The notes: generated from the sequence alone by a model not told the origin. A stretch of DNA of 56,171 bases from Pseudomonadota bacterium (GCA_021325365.1 JAJPHF010000172.1:1-56171), one strand, 5' to 3'; positions 44,688-53,985 are shown, counted from the stretch's first letter. Made by a program: numbers and translations.

Positions 44688-45680
44688 ATGAGCACGGACG
44701 CTCCCCTCGAGCGCAGCCCCCTCGCCTCGCCCGCCTGGCCGGCCCTGCTGCGCGCCGAGCTAGCGCGCATCGGCCTGCCCCCCGACGCGGCGGACGAGAC
44801 GCTGGCCACCGGGCACCCAGCAGTCAGCACGCAGCACTCGCTTCGCTGGGGCGGCCGCACGCTGGCGCTCGGCGTGCGCACGCTCATCATGGGCGTGATC
44901 AACGTGACCGACGACTCGCTCTCGGGCGATGGGCTTGGGCGCGACCTGGGCGCCGTGCTGGCGCGCGCCGAGGCGCTGGTCGCGGCGGGCGCCGACATCC
45001 TGGACGTGGGCGGCGAGAGCACGCGGCCGGGCGCGCCCGGCGTGGCGGCCGCCGAGGAGCGGGCGCGCGTCGAGCCGGCCATCGCCATCATCGCCCGACG
45101 GCTGGCGGTGCCGCTCTCGGTGGACACGCGGAAGGCGGCGGTGGCCGAGGCGGCGCTGGCGGCCGGCGCCGGCGCGGTGAACGACGTGAGCGGCCTACGC
45201 CACGACCGGGCTGTCGCGGCCGTGGCGGCGCGTACTGGCGCCGGGCTGATCCTGGGGCACTGGCTGCCTCAGCGGGCGGCGCGGGATGCCACGAGCGGCG
45301 AGGGCAACCCCGTCGCGGAGGTCCTCCGGGGGCTGCAGGAGAGCGTGGACTGGGCGCTCGCGGCCGGGTGCGTGCCCGAGCAGCTGGCGGTCGATCCGGG
45401 GCTGGGCTTCGGCAAGGCGCCACGCGTCAGCCTGGCGCTCCTGCGCGACCTCGACGCCCTGCGGGCGCTGGGCCGCCCGCTCGTCGTCGGCCCGTCGCGG
45501 AAGGGCTTCATCGGCCGCGTGCTGGGCCCCGCCGAGCAGCACGGCTGGGAAGGCACGGCCGCGGCGGTCGCGCTCGCCGTCGCCGGCGGCGCCGACATCG
45601 TGCGCGTGCACGACGTGGCGCGCCTCGCCCGCGTCGTGCGCATGGCGGATGCGATCACCCGAGCGCTGAGCACCGAGTAG
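44688..45680 (+). CDS. folP: Dihydropteroate synthase
   Basis: The protein has 330 residues, about 55 more than E. coli FolP because of an N-terminal extension. The TIM-barrel motifs are LIMGVINVTDDSLSGDG, DVGGESTRPGAPG, VPLSVDTRKAAV, GAVNDVSGL, AVDPGLGFGKAP, VVGPSRKGFIG and VRVHDV. The first motif differs from the usual NVTPDSFS, with Asp for Pro and Leu for Phe. It condenses dihydropterin pyrophosphate with p-aminobenzoate. The extension holds HPAVSTQHSLRWGG, from DNA resembling the CACTCAG repeats seen in folK. Eight bases after folE. No folB is visible near it. Confidence 0.94.
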   Translation: MSTDAPLERSPLASPAWPALLRAELARIGLPPDAADETLATGHPAVSTQHSLRWGGRTLALGVRTLIMGVINVTDDSLSGDGLGRDLGAVLARAEALVAAGADILDVGGESTRPGAPGVAAAEERARVEPAIAIIARRLAVPLSVDTRKAAVAEAALAAGAGAVNDVSGLRHDRAVAAVAARTGAGLILGHWLPQRAARDATSGEGNPVAEVLRGLQESVDWALAAGCVPEQLAVDPGLGFGKAPRVSLALLRDLDALRALGRPLVVGPSRKGFIGRVLGPAEQHGWEGTAAAVALAVAGGADIVRVHDVARLARVVRMADAITRALSTE

Positions 45681-45737
45681 AGTCCACGCCCCGCCTCCGC
45701 GCTGGCAGTGCCCGGCGGCGCGTAGCTGGATAAGCCC

Positions 45738-46346
45738 ATGAGCCCCGAAGGCCAAGGACCGAGCGAGCGCCCGGCAGCGGACGCGGCAGACCGAGTGGCC
45801 TCCTCACGGCATCCCACTCAGCACTCAGCACTCAGCACTCAGCACTCCGTCTACCTCGGCCTGGGGAGCAACCTGGGCGACCGGGCGGCGCACCTGGCGG
45901 CGGCTCTGCGCGGGTTGGCCGCGGCCGGGGTGGCGCTGCGCCGCTGCTCGCCGCTGTACGAGACGGAGCCGGTGGGAGTGCGCGATCAGCCTTGGTTCCT
46001 GAACCTCGTCGTGGAGGCCGAGACGGCGCTAGGCCCGACGGCGCTGCTCGGCGCGGCGAAGGCCATCGAGCGTGCCGTGGGGCGCACGCGCGGCCGGCGC
46101 TGGGGGCCCCGCGTCGTGGACGTGGACATTCTCCTGTATGACGACTGGCGGGTGGACACGCAAGAGCCGTGGCTGACGATCCCGCACCCCGAGATGTGGC
46201 GGCGGCGCTTCGTGCTGCTCCCCCTGCACGACTTGCGCCCCGACCTGCGCGCCCCGGACGGCACCCCGCTCGCCACCTGGCTGGAGGCGCTGGCGGCCGC
46301 CGATGCCGCCGTCGTGCGCCCCTGGCCTGGGGCGCTCGCGTGGTAA
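45738..46346 (+). CDS. folK: 2-amino-4-hydroxy-6-hydroxymethyldihydropteridine pyrophosphokinase
   Basis: The protein has 202 residues, with a 37-residue N-terminal extension. From VYLGLGSNLGDRAAHL the HPPK pattern is normal: LYETEPVGVRDQPWFLNLVV, RWGPRVVDVDILLYDD (with the Asp pair that binds Mg), IPHPEMWRRRFVLLPL. It makes the dihydropterin pyrophosphate that FolP uses. The extension is encoded in part by tandem CACTCAG DNA, giving HPTQHSALSTQHS, and has no role in the fold. The stop codon TAA at 46344 is the first base of a 74-bp palindromic repeat. It may be the last gene of the fol operon. Confidence 0.94.
   Translation: MSPEGQGPSERPAADAADRVASSRHPTQHSALSTQHSVYLGLGSNLGDRAAHLAAALRGLAAAGVALRRCSPLYETEPVGVRDQPWFLNLVVEAETALGPTALLGAAKAIERAVGRTRGRRWGPRVVDVDILLYDDWRVDTQEPWLTIPHPEMWRRRFVLLPLHDLRPDLRAPDGTPLATWLEALAAADAAVVRPWPGALAW
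45815..45847 (+). repeat. CACTCAG heptamer tandem repeat within folK
   Basis: Four full and one partial copy of CACTCAG in a row. It is inside the coding sequence of the folK N-terminal extension. A degenerate relative lies at about 44816-44840 in folP. Confidence 0.8.
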
Positions 46347-46417
46347 GCTGCCGGTCCAGGTTGGTGTGTAGGTTTGGCTTCGCCAAACACGCACACTATC
46401 CCTGGCCGAGTGCTTAG
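46344..46417 (+). repeat. 74-bp palindromic repeat, copy 1
   Basis: The element begins TAAGC, ends CTTAG and folds into a long hairpin around GTTTGGC-TTC-GCCAAAC. It matches the reverse complement of 54034-54107 at about 64 of 74 positions. Its first three bases are the folK stop codon. Confidence 0.85.
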
Positions 46418-46517
46418 GCGCCGCGTCGGATGGCCGCGTCTCGTTAGGATCCACCGCGATGGCCGTCGATCCGGTACAGTATTCTCGGACGTTGCGCCCG
46501 GCAAAGGGGGATGGACC

Positions 46518-46880
46518 ATGGCAAAGCTGCTCTACGTGGGCACCTGCGGGACCGAGGACCAGACGAAGGCGACACTCCCGTTCCTGATGGCGAAAGGCGC
46601 CATCGACGCCGGCCACGAGACCGGCATCATCCTGATGGGCGAGGCGACGCCGCTGATCAAGGACGCCGTCGCCGCGCAGGTCCACGGCTACGGCACCCCG
46701 CCGCTCAAAGAGCTAGTGGACTTCCTGGTGGAGCGGAACGTCCGGATCACCGTCTGAGGGGCGTGCGCCCGGGCCCGTGGGGTCGCGGACACCGACCTGC
46801 AAGGCAAGAATAGCGGCTTCGGCACACCGGCGGATGCGGCAAACGCCTACGCCGAGTACGACCGTGTGATCACCTTCTAA
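46518..46880 (+). CDS. DsrE-family protein with in-frame TGA, candidate selenoprotein
   Basis: The ATG at 46518 (GGGGG upstream) starts MAKLLYVGTCGTEDQTKATL, a DsrE/DsrF-like sulfur-relay or redox fold. The frame reaches a TGA at 46755-46757, after 79 codons ending RNVRITV. Without any shift, 40 codons more then give GACARARGVADTDLQGKN, FGTPADAANAYAEYDRVITF and TAA at 46880. This continuation looks like the C-terminal part of the family, in which I expect a Cys-x-x-Cys after the beta strand. The TGA thus falls at the first Cys (U-G-A-C). Read through as selenocysteine, the protein has 120 residues, the family size. Otherwise it is a nonsense mutant with an intact 3' part. Possible stem-loops lie just downstream (46765-46786; 46781-46797). 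No sel genes are in the window. Confidence 0.65.
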
Positions 46881-46947
46881 GCTGGTGCTGAAGGATCAGG
46901 CAGAGGCGCGGGCACGGCGCCCCCTTCCTTGGCCAGCTCTTAGCCGG

Positions 46948-47433
46948 TCAGAACGTGCGACCGAGTAGCTGGTCCCAGGGCTGGGGCGCCGCCACGCGGA
47001 TGATCTCGTCTTCCCGATCGCGCACATAGAGGTATAGGTGCGCGAAAAACTCCTCCTCGGGGAGCGGGTACATGGGGTTGATGCACAGGTAGGGCTGCCG
47101 CCAGGGGGGGCGCACGCCGGGCGGGCAGAGCACCTCGATACGGCGCCCGACGCGCAGGCGGTAGGTGACGCCCGCGTACCGCTGCGAGGGCAGATCCAGG
47201 TAGCCCTGCCGCTCCAGGTCGGCCCACAGGGCGGGGCCGAGCGTCGCGCGCGCCACCTCCCGCGCCCGCGCTCGCGCCTCGGCGTAATCCTGGGCGCTGA
47301 AGTCCGACCCCGCGCTGCGCTTGGGCAGGTAGTCCCAGCGCCGGCGCCAGGGCCGCTCGACGGGCAGCGCGGCAAGCGGGTCGTCCTCGACGGCCCCGCC
47401 GAGCAACCGCCGCAGAAAGGCTACGACGCCCAC
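46948..47433 (-). CDS. Conserved hypothetical protein
   Basis: The start is a GTG. The protein has 161 residues. No known motif; it has KRSAGSDFSAQDYAEARARA, a helix-rich middle, and a C-terminal PLPEEEFFAHLYLYVRDRED, ending in PWDQLLGRTF. The composition is that of a real soluble protein (mixed hydrophobic and charged). A hairpin (47444-47490) separates it from the next gene upstream on the same strand. Its 3' end is 67 bases from the DsrE-like gene, convergent. Confidence 0.6.
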   Translation of the reverse strand: MGVVAFLRRLLGGAVEDDPLAALPVERPWRRRWDYLPKRSAGSDFSAQDYAEARARAREVARATLGPALWADLERQGYLDLPSQRYAGVTYRLRVGRRIEVLCPPGVRPPWRQPYLCINPMYPLPEEEFFAHLYLYVRDREDEIIRVAAPQPWDQLLGRTF

Positions 47434-47443
47434 GAGCGATCAG

Positions 47444-47490
47444 GCCCGGGGCCAGGGGGGTGCGGGGCCGCGCCCACCCTGGCCCCGGGC
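47444..47490. terminator. 14-bp stem hairpin between two minus-strand genes
   Basis: The arms 47444-47457 and 47477-47490 pair perfectly (GCCCGGGGCCAGGG). It lies just after the stop of the 47498 gene on the minus strand and just before the start of the 46948 gene, so it may separate them. No T-run is present. Confidence 0.5.
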
Positions 47491-47497
47491 GAATCTC

Positions 47498-47731
47498 TCA
47501 GCCGCCCGCGATGGGGGCGATGATCTGGTACTCCTCGACGTGCGGATCGAAGGGGCCGTCGTCGAGCACGTGCTGCCCGCCAACCTTCTTCGACACGGCG
47601 CAGCCCCGCTCCCGCGCCTCCGCCAGGATGCGCTCGGCCGCCGCGATCTGCTCGCGCGCCTCTTCCGTGTCGGTCGTCTCCCACTCGACTACCTGGTGGC
47701 CGCGGCGGTTGGCGATGATGATGCGGTGCAT
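47498..47731 (-). CDS. Small conserved hypothetical protein
   Basis: The protein has 77 residues. GGAGGAGAGG precedes the ATG closely, so it is well translated. The sequence MHRIIIANRRGHQVVEWETT suggests a beta hairpin; a helix (TEEAREQIAAAERILAEARE) and a C-terminal beta part (AVSKKVGGQHVLDDGPFDPH) follow. It looks like a small single-domain cytosolic protein. I know of no function. Confidence 0.65.
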   Translation of the reverse strand: MHRIIIANRRGHQVVEWETTDTEEAREQIAAAERILAEARERGCAVSKKVGGQHVLDDGPFDPHVEEYQIIAPIAGG

Positions 47732-47967
47732 GACCTCTCCTCCCCCCGATCGCGACGCGGCGGGTTCTGCGGGTAGCAGGCCCCGTGCCCCGGACCGAGG
47801 CGCTCTCGCCTCGCGCGGCCCCGCCGTACGGCGCGCCGCGCCCCTCGCGTATCTTCATGCTAGCCCTTCCCCATGCCTGTCGCAAGCGACCTCCGGCCAC
47901 GGAGGAAGAGAGGCGAGGTGGCCGCACCTCCTGGCCGTGAAGCATCCCGAGGCCAGGGGGCGATAAG

Positions 47968-47989
47968 CGCCGCCCAATTCTGGGCGGCG
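47968..47989 (-). terminator. Hairpin after the hybrid kinase gene
   Basis: A perfect nine-base-pair stem (47968-47976 with 47981-47989) with a four-base loop lies 8 bases after the stop of the kinase gene at 47998 on the minus strand. The sequence after it is CTTATC, not a full T-run. Confidence 0.45.
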
Positions 47990-47997
47990 GGGGCGGG

Positions 47998-49680
47998 TTA
48001 GCGGCCGGGGCGGTGCGAGCGACGGGCCGACGGGCGGGCGGCCTTGGCCGTGGGGCGCGCGTCGAGCGCCTCGCGCACTTTGTTGGCGAGCGCCAGCGGC
48101 GTGAACGGCTTTTGCAGCAGCGCGCTCTCCGCGTCGAGGACGCCGTGCTGGACGGCGGCATGATCGGCGTAGCCGGAGATGTAGAGCACTGCCACGTCCG
48201 GGCGCAGCCCGGCCACGTGCGCCGCTACGTCGCGGCCGCTCATCCCCGGTAAGACGACATCCGTCACCAGCAGGTCGAGCGGCCCGCCGTGCTGCCCGAT
48301 GACCAACAGAGCCTGGATGCCGTCGCCGGCCTCGAGGACGCGATAGCCGCAGTTTTGCAGCACGCTCACCATCAGCGCCCGCACCTGCTCGTCGTCCTCG
48401 ACCACCAGGATGGTTTCCGCGCCGCCCGCGGCCGCCGCCGGGGGCACGGGCGCGGCCGGTGGCGCGCTGGCGTCCGCCACGCGCGGCAGATAGATCTTGA
48501 ATACGGACCCGCGCGCGGGCTCGCTATACACCCAGATGTGGCCCCCGCTGTGCTGGACGATGCCGTAGACCGTGGAGAGCCCCAGGCCGGTGCCTTTGCT
48601 CGGCGCTTTGGTCGTGAAGAACGGCTCGAAGATGTGGGCCTGCGTCGCCGCGTCCATGCCGCAGCCGGTGTCGCTGACGGCGAGCATCACGTACGCGCCC
48701 GGCGGCACGTCGCCGAAGGTGCGGGGCGCGGGCGCGTCGAGGTCCACGTTCGCCGTCTCGATGGTCAGCCGGCCCCCCTCGGGCATGGCGTCGCGCGCGT
48801 TCACGGCCAGGTTCATCAGCACCTGCTGCAGCTGGCCCGGGTCCACCCGCACGCGGCCGATGGCCGGATCGAGCCGCGTGCGGAGCACCACGTCCTCGCC
48901 GATCAAGCGGCGGAGGAAGCCCGCGGTTTCGGCGACGACGGCGTTGAGGTTGAGCACCTCGGGGGCCACTCGGTTCTTGCGGCTGAACACGAGTAGCTGC
49001 TGCGTGAGCTGGGTGGCGCGCTCCCCCGCTTTGACGATCTCCTGCACATACAGGCGCAGGGGAGCGTCGGGCGCCATCTCGGCCAGCAGCACCTCGCTGT
49101 AGCCGTTGATCGCGGTCAGCAAGTTGTTGAAGTCGTGGGCCACGCCGCCGGCCAGGCGTCCGATCGCCTCCATCTTCTGGGCCTGGCGCAACTGCTCTTC
49201 CAGGCGGCCGCGCTCGTCGGCGCGGCCGGTCTCGGCGTCCCGTACAGCCTCGGCCTGCCGCGCGTCGCGCAGGCGCTTCAACTGCACCAAGGTGCGAACC
49301 CGGGCCGATAGCTCGGCGCGGTCGACCGGCTTCGTCAGGAACTCGTCCGCGCCCGCCTCCAGGCCCCGCAAGCGCGCGGCTCGGTCCTCTAAAGCGGTGA
49401 GCAGCACGATGGGAACCGGGGCGGTGCGGGGATCGCCCTTGAGCCGGGTCGTGACCGCGTATCCGTCGACGTCTTTCAGCGTGACGTCGATCAGAATGAG
49501 GTCGGGCGGGGCGGCGCGCGCCAGCGCCAGGGCGCTCTCGCTATCAGCCGCCTCGCGCACTTCGCAAGCCAGATCCCCCAGGTAAGCCGCAAGCGGCTCC
49601 CGGTTGGCCGCCTGGTGGCCCACGACCAGAATGGTGACCCGATCCGCAGTCACGATGGGACACGGCGGGGCGAGTACCAT
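47998..49680 (-). CDS. Hybrid histidine kinase (REC-HisKA-HATPase-REC)
   Basis: The protein has 560 residues. The first receiver (about 15-130) has phosphoacceptor in [13 protein letters not shown] and Lys in LTKPV, but its acidic pair is lost ([11 protein letters not shown]). The kinase core has the H-box [22 protein letters not shown]-box [24 protein letters not shown] and [14 protein letters not shown]. The final receiver (about 425-545) is complete: [29 protein letters not shown]. The lack of a membrane helix indicates a cytosolic kinase. An AGGA ribosome-binding site precedes the ATG. No regulator gene is coupled to it. The 250 bases upstream (49681-49930) hold nothing I can name. Confidence 0.9.
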   Translation of the reverse strand: MVLAPPCPIVTADRVTILVVGHQAANREPLAAYLGDLACEVREAADSESALALARAAPPDLILIDVTLKDVDGYAVTTRLKGDPRTAPVPIVLLTALEDRAARLRGLEAGADEFLTKPVDRAELSARVRTLVQLKRLRDARQAEAVRDAETGRADERGRLEEQLRQAQKMEAIGRLAGGVAHDFNNLLTAINGYSEVLLAEMAPDAPLRLYVQEIVKAGERATQLTQQLLVFSRKNRVAPEVLNLNAVVAETAGFLRRLIGEDVVLRTRLDPAIGRVRVDPGQLQQVLMNLAVNARDAMPEGGRLTIETANVDLDAPAPRTFGDVPPGAYVMLAVSDTGCGMDAATQAHIFEPFFTTKAPSKGTGLGLSTVYGIVQHSGGHIWVYSEPARGSVFKIYLPRVADASAPPAAPVPPAAAAGGAETILVVEDDEQVRALMVSVLQNCGYRVLEAGDGIQALLVIGQHGGPLDLLVTDVVLPGMSGRDVAAHVAGLRPDVAVLYISGYADHAAVQHGVLDAESALLQKPFTPLALANKVREALDARPTAKAARPSARRSHRPGR

Positions 49681-49930
49681 GGAGCGTCCTCCCGACTTGA
49701 CGAATCGCCCAGCTGGTGCAGTGACGTCATGCGCGGTCGCCAGCGCACGGCTCGATCATCCCGCCCACGTGTTGTATGTCTCACCTAGCACGGTAGCAAT
49801 TGCTAGTCCTGCATTCGGTTACGGCGTCTCTGACCTACCGACGCGCGGCATCACCCGATCGGACTAACAATACGTGTCCATTCAGGGATATCAATACGTT
49901 GTTAATATACGCTTGGACAGTTCGTCGCGC

Positions 49931-50590
49931 TTAGGAGTCGGACGAGGAGTAGCGGCGAGCGATGTAGGCCGCGGCCTCGGCACGGCGGCTGAGGTGGAGC
50001 TTCTGAAGGATGTTGCTGACGTAGGTCTTGACAGTGTGCTCGCTCAGGTAGAGCTGGGCGGCGATCTCGCGGTTGGTCTTGCCCTCGGCCAGGAGCGGCA
50101 GGATCTTGCGCTCCTGGTCCGAGAGGCTGATCAGCGGGTCTGACGGGGCCTGTGTGCCCAAGCGCCGCATCCACTGGAGCACCGTCTGCGTCACGGCGGG
50201 ATCGAGCAGCGAGCCGCCCCCAGCGACGAGCTCGGTCGCCTCGACCAGGCGCTCGGGATCGGTCTGTTTGAGCAGGTAGCCCGCCGCCCCCGCCATGATC
50301 GAGGCCACGACGGCATCCTCGTCGGCGTAGGAGGTGAGCATCAGCACGCGGGTGCGCGGGCGCGCGGAGCGAATCTCTCGACAGGCTTCGACACCGCTGC
50401 CATCCGGCAGCCGGATGTCCATCACCACCACGTCAGGCTGGCTGCGGCGGGCCGCCAGCACCGCCTCGGCCACCGTGCCGGCTTCAGCCACCACGTTGAA
50501 CTGAGGCGCCGTCTCGAACAGCGTGCGCAGTCCAAGCCGCACGACGCGGTGGTCGTCGACCAGCAACAGCTTTATCGCCGTATCGGCCAT
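49931..50590 (-). CDS. NarL/FixJ-family response regulator
   Basis: The protein has 219 residues. Receiver (8-125): LLLVDDHRVVRLGLR, VVVMDIRLPDGSG with the phosphoacceptor, LLKQTDP with the Lys. HTH of LuxR type (about 150-215): LSDQERKILPLLAEGKTNREI and HTVKTYVSNILQKLHLSRR. It binds DNA when phosphorylated. Its start overlaps the kinase gene at 50572 by 19 bases, with AGGAGGGG as ribosome-binding site inside the kinase coding sequence, so the pair is translationally coupled and the kinase is its partner. Confidence 0.94.
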   Translation of the reverse strand: MADTAIKLLLVDDHRVVRLGLRTLFETAPQFNVVAEAGTVAEAVLAARRSQPDVVVMDIRLPDGSGVEACREIRSARPRTRVLMLTSYADEDAVVASIMAGAAGYLLKQTDPERLVEATELVAGGGSLLDPAVTQTVLQWMRRLGTQAPSDPLISLSDQERKILPLLAEGKTNREIAAQLYLSEHTVKTYVSNILQKLHLSRRAEAAAYIARRYSSSDS

Positions 50591-53500
50591 TCGTCCCCTC
50601 CTGGATCGCCCTGCGGAAGCTCCACGCGGACCGTGGTGCCCTGGCCCGGCTCGCTGCGGACGACCAGCCGCCCGCCGAGCAGCCGGGCGCGCTCGGCCAT
50701 GTTGCGTAGCCCCTGACCGCCCGCGCCCGGCGCATCCTCGGCGCCCTCCGGGGCCGGAGCGAAGCCGCGGCCGTTGTCGCGCACGGTAAGCGCCAGCGCG
50801 GGCCCCTCGCGCCGGAGCGTGATCTGCACGGCCGTGGCGCCCGCGTGGCGGATGACGTTGGCGGTCGCCTCGCGGGCAATTTGCAGCAAGTTCGCGGCCG
50901 CTTCGGGTGGCAGCCGGTCGGCGGCGGGCTCGACGGTCAGCTCAGGCTGCACTAGGGCGTTGATCCGCAGCTCGGCCGCCAGCACCTCCAGCCCCGCTCG
51001 CACGCCGCGCGCCGCCTGCTCGCCTAGCCGCAGGTCGAAGATGTAGTTGCGGATCTCCTGGATGACGGCGTTGAGATGGGCGACCGCCTTGCGCAGGGCT
51101 TCGCGGGTCGACTCGACGTTGCCGTCGAGCGCGCGCGCTCGCGCGCCGAGCCCCAGCGCCACCGCGTAGAGCGACTGGATGACGCCGTCGTGCAGGTCCA
51201 TGGCGATGCGCTCGCGCTCCTGCAAGCGGGCGAGCAGCTTCGCGTCGGTCGCGTCGCGGAGCAGGATCCCGATCCCCGGGCCCTGCTCGCTCAAGTCGGC
51301 CACCGGGAAGAATTGCAGGGTGATCTCGCGCGCCAGCGGGCCGACGGTTTTCAGCTCGAAGGTCGGCTGCTCGGCGAGCCGCGCCGCGCCTTGCTCCCAG
51401 GCGGCCCAGGCCGCTCGCGGGTCGGCGAAGAGCTGCCGCACGCTAGCGAACGCCGCCTCGACGCTCTGGCCCAGGAGCGACCCGGCGGGCGCGCCGATGA
51501 GCGCCCGCGCGCGCTCGTTGTGGTAGCGAATCTGCCCCGTCGCGTCGAGCACGACGAGCCCGTCGCTCATGCTGCTCATGATGGCCGCGAGGGTGGCCCG
51601 CTCTAGCTCGACCTCAGCCGCCAGGCGCGTTCGCTCGGCCTCGGCGCGCTTCCACGCGGTAATGTCGATGAAGCTCGAGATGACCTGCACGAGCTGGCCA
51701 TCCGGGCCACGCACCGGCACCGCGTCGTTCTGGATCCAACGGCGCTGGCCGTTCGGCCGCTGCACGCTCATGATCAACTGTCGCAACGCGGCGCCCGTGC
51801 GCAGCACCACGCGGCTCGGGCGCTCGGCGCTGGACAGCTCCCGCTCGTGCTCGTCCGTCACGGCCCACAGCGCGTCGGGCAGCTTCCCGCGCATCTCGGC
51901 CAGGGTGTAGCCCAGGATCTCCTCGGCGGCCTCGTTGGCATCGACGATAGCGCCGGTCGCATCCCGCACCAGGACGCCGCACGCCATGCTGCGGTACAGC
52001 AGGCGCAGGCGCTCTTCGGAGGCGGCCAGCTCCCGCATGAGCTGGCGCTCGCGCGTGACGTCCGAGAAGACGCCGACCGCGCCGGTGATGCGGCCCGCCT
52101 CGTCGCGCAGCGGCACGGCCGAGGACTGCACCCAGGTGTCCGCGTCGGCGCCCGGCCGGCGGAACAGGTACTCGAAGCGGGGGACCGTCTCGCCGGCGAG
52201 GGCCCGCCCCAGCGTCGTCTCCCCCGGTGCCAGGACGCGGCCAGTGGCCGCGTCGCGGGGGAGGTAATACGCCGCTAGCTCGGGCACGGGGCGTTCCGGG
52301 GCGGGGGGCTGGCCCCACAGCCCCCGGCTAGCCACGTTGTTCAGGCGGACGCGGCCGGCCGCGTCGACGAGCGTCACGCCGCAGGGCAGCTGCTCGAAGA
52401 CGGCGGCCAGCTCGGCCGCGCGGGCGGCGGCCTCGCGGGCCAGGTGCTCTTCACGCGCGTAGGAGCGCGCGCTGTCGAGGATGGTCGCCGCGTAGCTGGC
52501 CAGCGCCTCGGCCAGCCGCACCTGCGCCGGCGTGATGGCGACCTCGGTGCGCCAGCCCAGAACGAGCGCGCCGAGCGCGCCGCGCTGGCCGAACAGGGGG
52601 GTGCTTAACACCGTGCGGCCGCCCTCGGCGCGGTGGCGTGGGAACTCGTCGAGCGGCAGGGCGGGGTTCTCGCCCAGCCGTTCGAGCACGACCGTGCGGC
52701 CGGTGGCTATCGCGCGCTCCGCGGCGCCCCGGCCGCTGGGCTGGTTCGGCGGCTCGCGCCAGCCGTTGGTCCGGTTGCCGCGGAGGCCGGCCCAGGCATA
52801 GGTGCCATCCTCCGCTTCGATGGCCACGGCGGCGTAGTCGGCCTCCAGCAGCCGGCAGGCATGCTCGGTAATGGCGTCGATCACCCGCGCGGGGTCGGGG
52901 GCGGCGGCGGCCTGCCGGGCCAGCTCGGCCAGCGCCTCGGCCTCGGCCCGCCGGCGCTCGGACTCCGCATACAGGCGGGCTGCCTCGAGCGCCGGCCCGA
53001 CCTGCGCGGCCAGGAGCCCCAACATCTGCACGTCCGCGGCGTCGAAGTGGCGGGGCCTGAAAGTGTAGGCGCCGAGCGCGCCGATGGCCCGCTCGCCGAC
53101 CAGGATGGGGACGGCGGCCGCGGCCCGGAGTTGTATGGCGGTGGCCCAGGCGACGGCGTGCTCCCACGCCGGGTAATCGTCCACCACGACGGGCGCGCCC
53201 CGCGCGAAGGCGATGCCCGGGACGCCCTGGCCCGGGCCGAGCGCGGACGGCGCGTGCTGCGGGTAGGGGACATGGCCCGCCAGCCGCCGCAGCACGGCCG
53301 CCTCGGCGTCCCACCACCAGAGCGAGACGCTGTCCACGCCCAGGAGATCGCGCGTGCGATCCACGGCGAGCTGCGCGAGCGCGACCGGATCGAGCACGCC
53401 GCCGACCGCCACAGCGATCTCGTGCAGCACGCGGAAGGTGCGCGTGCGCGCCTCGGCCTCGCGCAGCAGGCGCTCTTCCTGCGCCTGGCTGGCGCGCACG

Positions 53501-53907
53501 CGCGCGTGGGCGGCGACGAGCCGCGCGCGCGTGCGGACCCAGACGGCGACCCGGTCGAGCAGGTCGGCCGGCTCGAACGGCTTGGCGACGTAGTCGTCGG
53601 CGCCAGCGGCGAAGCCCGCGCGCCGCTCCGCCTCGCCGCTAAGCGCGGTGAGCATCAGGATCGGCAGGTAGCCCTCGTCGGCGGAGCGGGCGCGCAGCTG
53701 GCGGCACAGCTCGACGCCGTCGATCTCGGGCAGCACGAGGTCGAGGAGCACCAGGTCCACGCCGCCGGCCGCGACCCGGTCGAGCGCGGCGCGTCCGTTG
53801 ACGGCGCAGGCGACCGCGTAGCCCGCCCCGACGAGCAGCGCTCGGAGCGTCTCGCGCACGGCCGTATTGTCTTCGACCACCAGGATCAGCGAGCGCGCGG
53901 ACTGCAC
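50572..53907 (-). CDS. Large cytosolic REC-GAF-GAF-PAS-PAS-PAS sensor kinase (HisKA_3)
   Basis: The start is the GTG at 53907 with GGAGGGG before it (1111 residues); an in-frame GTG at 53976 has no such site. Order: receiver about 8-125 (VVEDNTAVRETL, LVLLDLVLPEIDG); two GAF domains about 145-320 and 330-490; three PAS domains starting about 510, 635 and 770 (AVFEQLPCGVTLVDAAG, LYRSMACGVLVRDATGAIVD, IMSSMSDGLVVLDATGQIRY); then a NarX/DesK-type core with RERIAMDLHDGVIQSLYAVAL (His) and a HATPase (REATANVIRHAGAT, DNGRGFAP, GGQGLRNMAERARLLGG). It integrates several cytosolic cues and an input phosphate, and feeds the NarL regulator encoded after it. A TATAAT lies 80 bases upstream. Confidence 0.93.
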   Translation of the reverse strand: MQSARSLILVVEDNTAVRETLRALLVGAGYAVACAVNGRAALDRVAAGGVDLVLLDLVLPEIDGVELCRQLRARSADEGYLPILMLTALSGEAERRAGFAAGADDYVAKPFEPADLLDRVAVWVRTRARLVAAHARVRASQAQEERLLREAEARTRTFRVLHEIAVAVGGVLDPVALAQLAVDRTRDLLGVDSVSLWWWDAEAAVLRRLAGHVPYPQHAPSALGPGQGVPGIAFARGAPVVVDDYPAWEHAVAWATAIQLRAAAAVPILVGERAIGALGAYTFRPRHFDAADVQMLGLLAAQVGPALEAARLYAESERRRAEAEALAELARQAAAAPDPARVIDAITEHACRLLEADYAAVAIEAEDGTYAWAGLRGNRTNGWREPPNQPSGRGAAERAIATGRTVVLERLGENPALPLDEFPRHRAEGGRTVLSTPLFGQRGALGALVLGWRTEVAITPAQVRLAEALASYAATILDSARSYAREEHLAREAAARAAELAAVFEQLPCGVTLVDAAGRVRLNNVASRGLWGQPPAPERPVPELAAYYLPRDAATGRVLAPGETTLGRALAGETVPRFEYLFRRPGADADTWVQSSAVPLRDEAGRITGAVGVFSDVTRERQLMRELAASEERLRLLYRSMACGVLVRDATGAIVDANEAAEEILGYTLAEMRGKLPDALWAVTDEHERELSSAERPSRVVLRTGAALRQLIMSVQRPNGQRRWIQNDAVPVRGPDGQLVQVISSFIDITAWKRAEAERTRLAAEVELERATLAAIMSSMSDGLVVLDATGQIRYHNERARALIGAPAGSLLGQSVEAAFASVRQLFADPRAAWAAWEQGAARLAEQPTFELKTVGPLAREITLQFFPVADLSEQGPGIGILLRDATDAKLLARLQERERIAMDLHDGVIQSLYAVALGLGARARALDGNVESTREALRKAVAHLNAVIQEIRNYIFDLRLGEQAARGVRAGLEVLAAELRINALVQPELTVEPAADRLPPEAAANLLQIAREATANVIRHAGATAVQITLRREGPALALTVRDNGRGFAPAPEGAEDAPGAGGQGLRNMAERARLLGGRLVVRSEPGQGTTVRVELPQGDPGGDEWPIRR

Positions 53908-53985
53908 GCGGCCCCCTCCCGCGCCGTGGGGCGCCTTGACCCTGGCGCCGTCACGTCTGCCTATTCGTGCTGACACACTGACGCA

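Noticed and set aside
46755..46757. Simple end of a 79-residue DsrE protein at the TGA
   Set aside because: The same frame continues for 40 codons with family-like sequence to a natural stop, which chance would not explain well.
52633..53973. A 446-codon plus-strand frame opposite the large kinase
   Set aside because: Antisense to REC and GAF domains with well-conserved motifs on the other strand.
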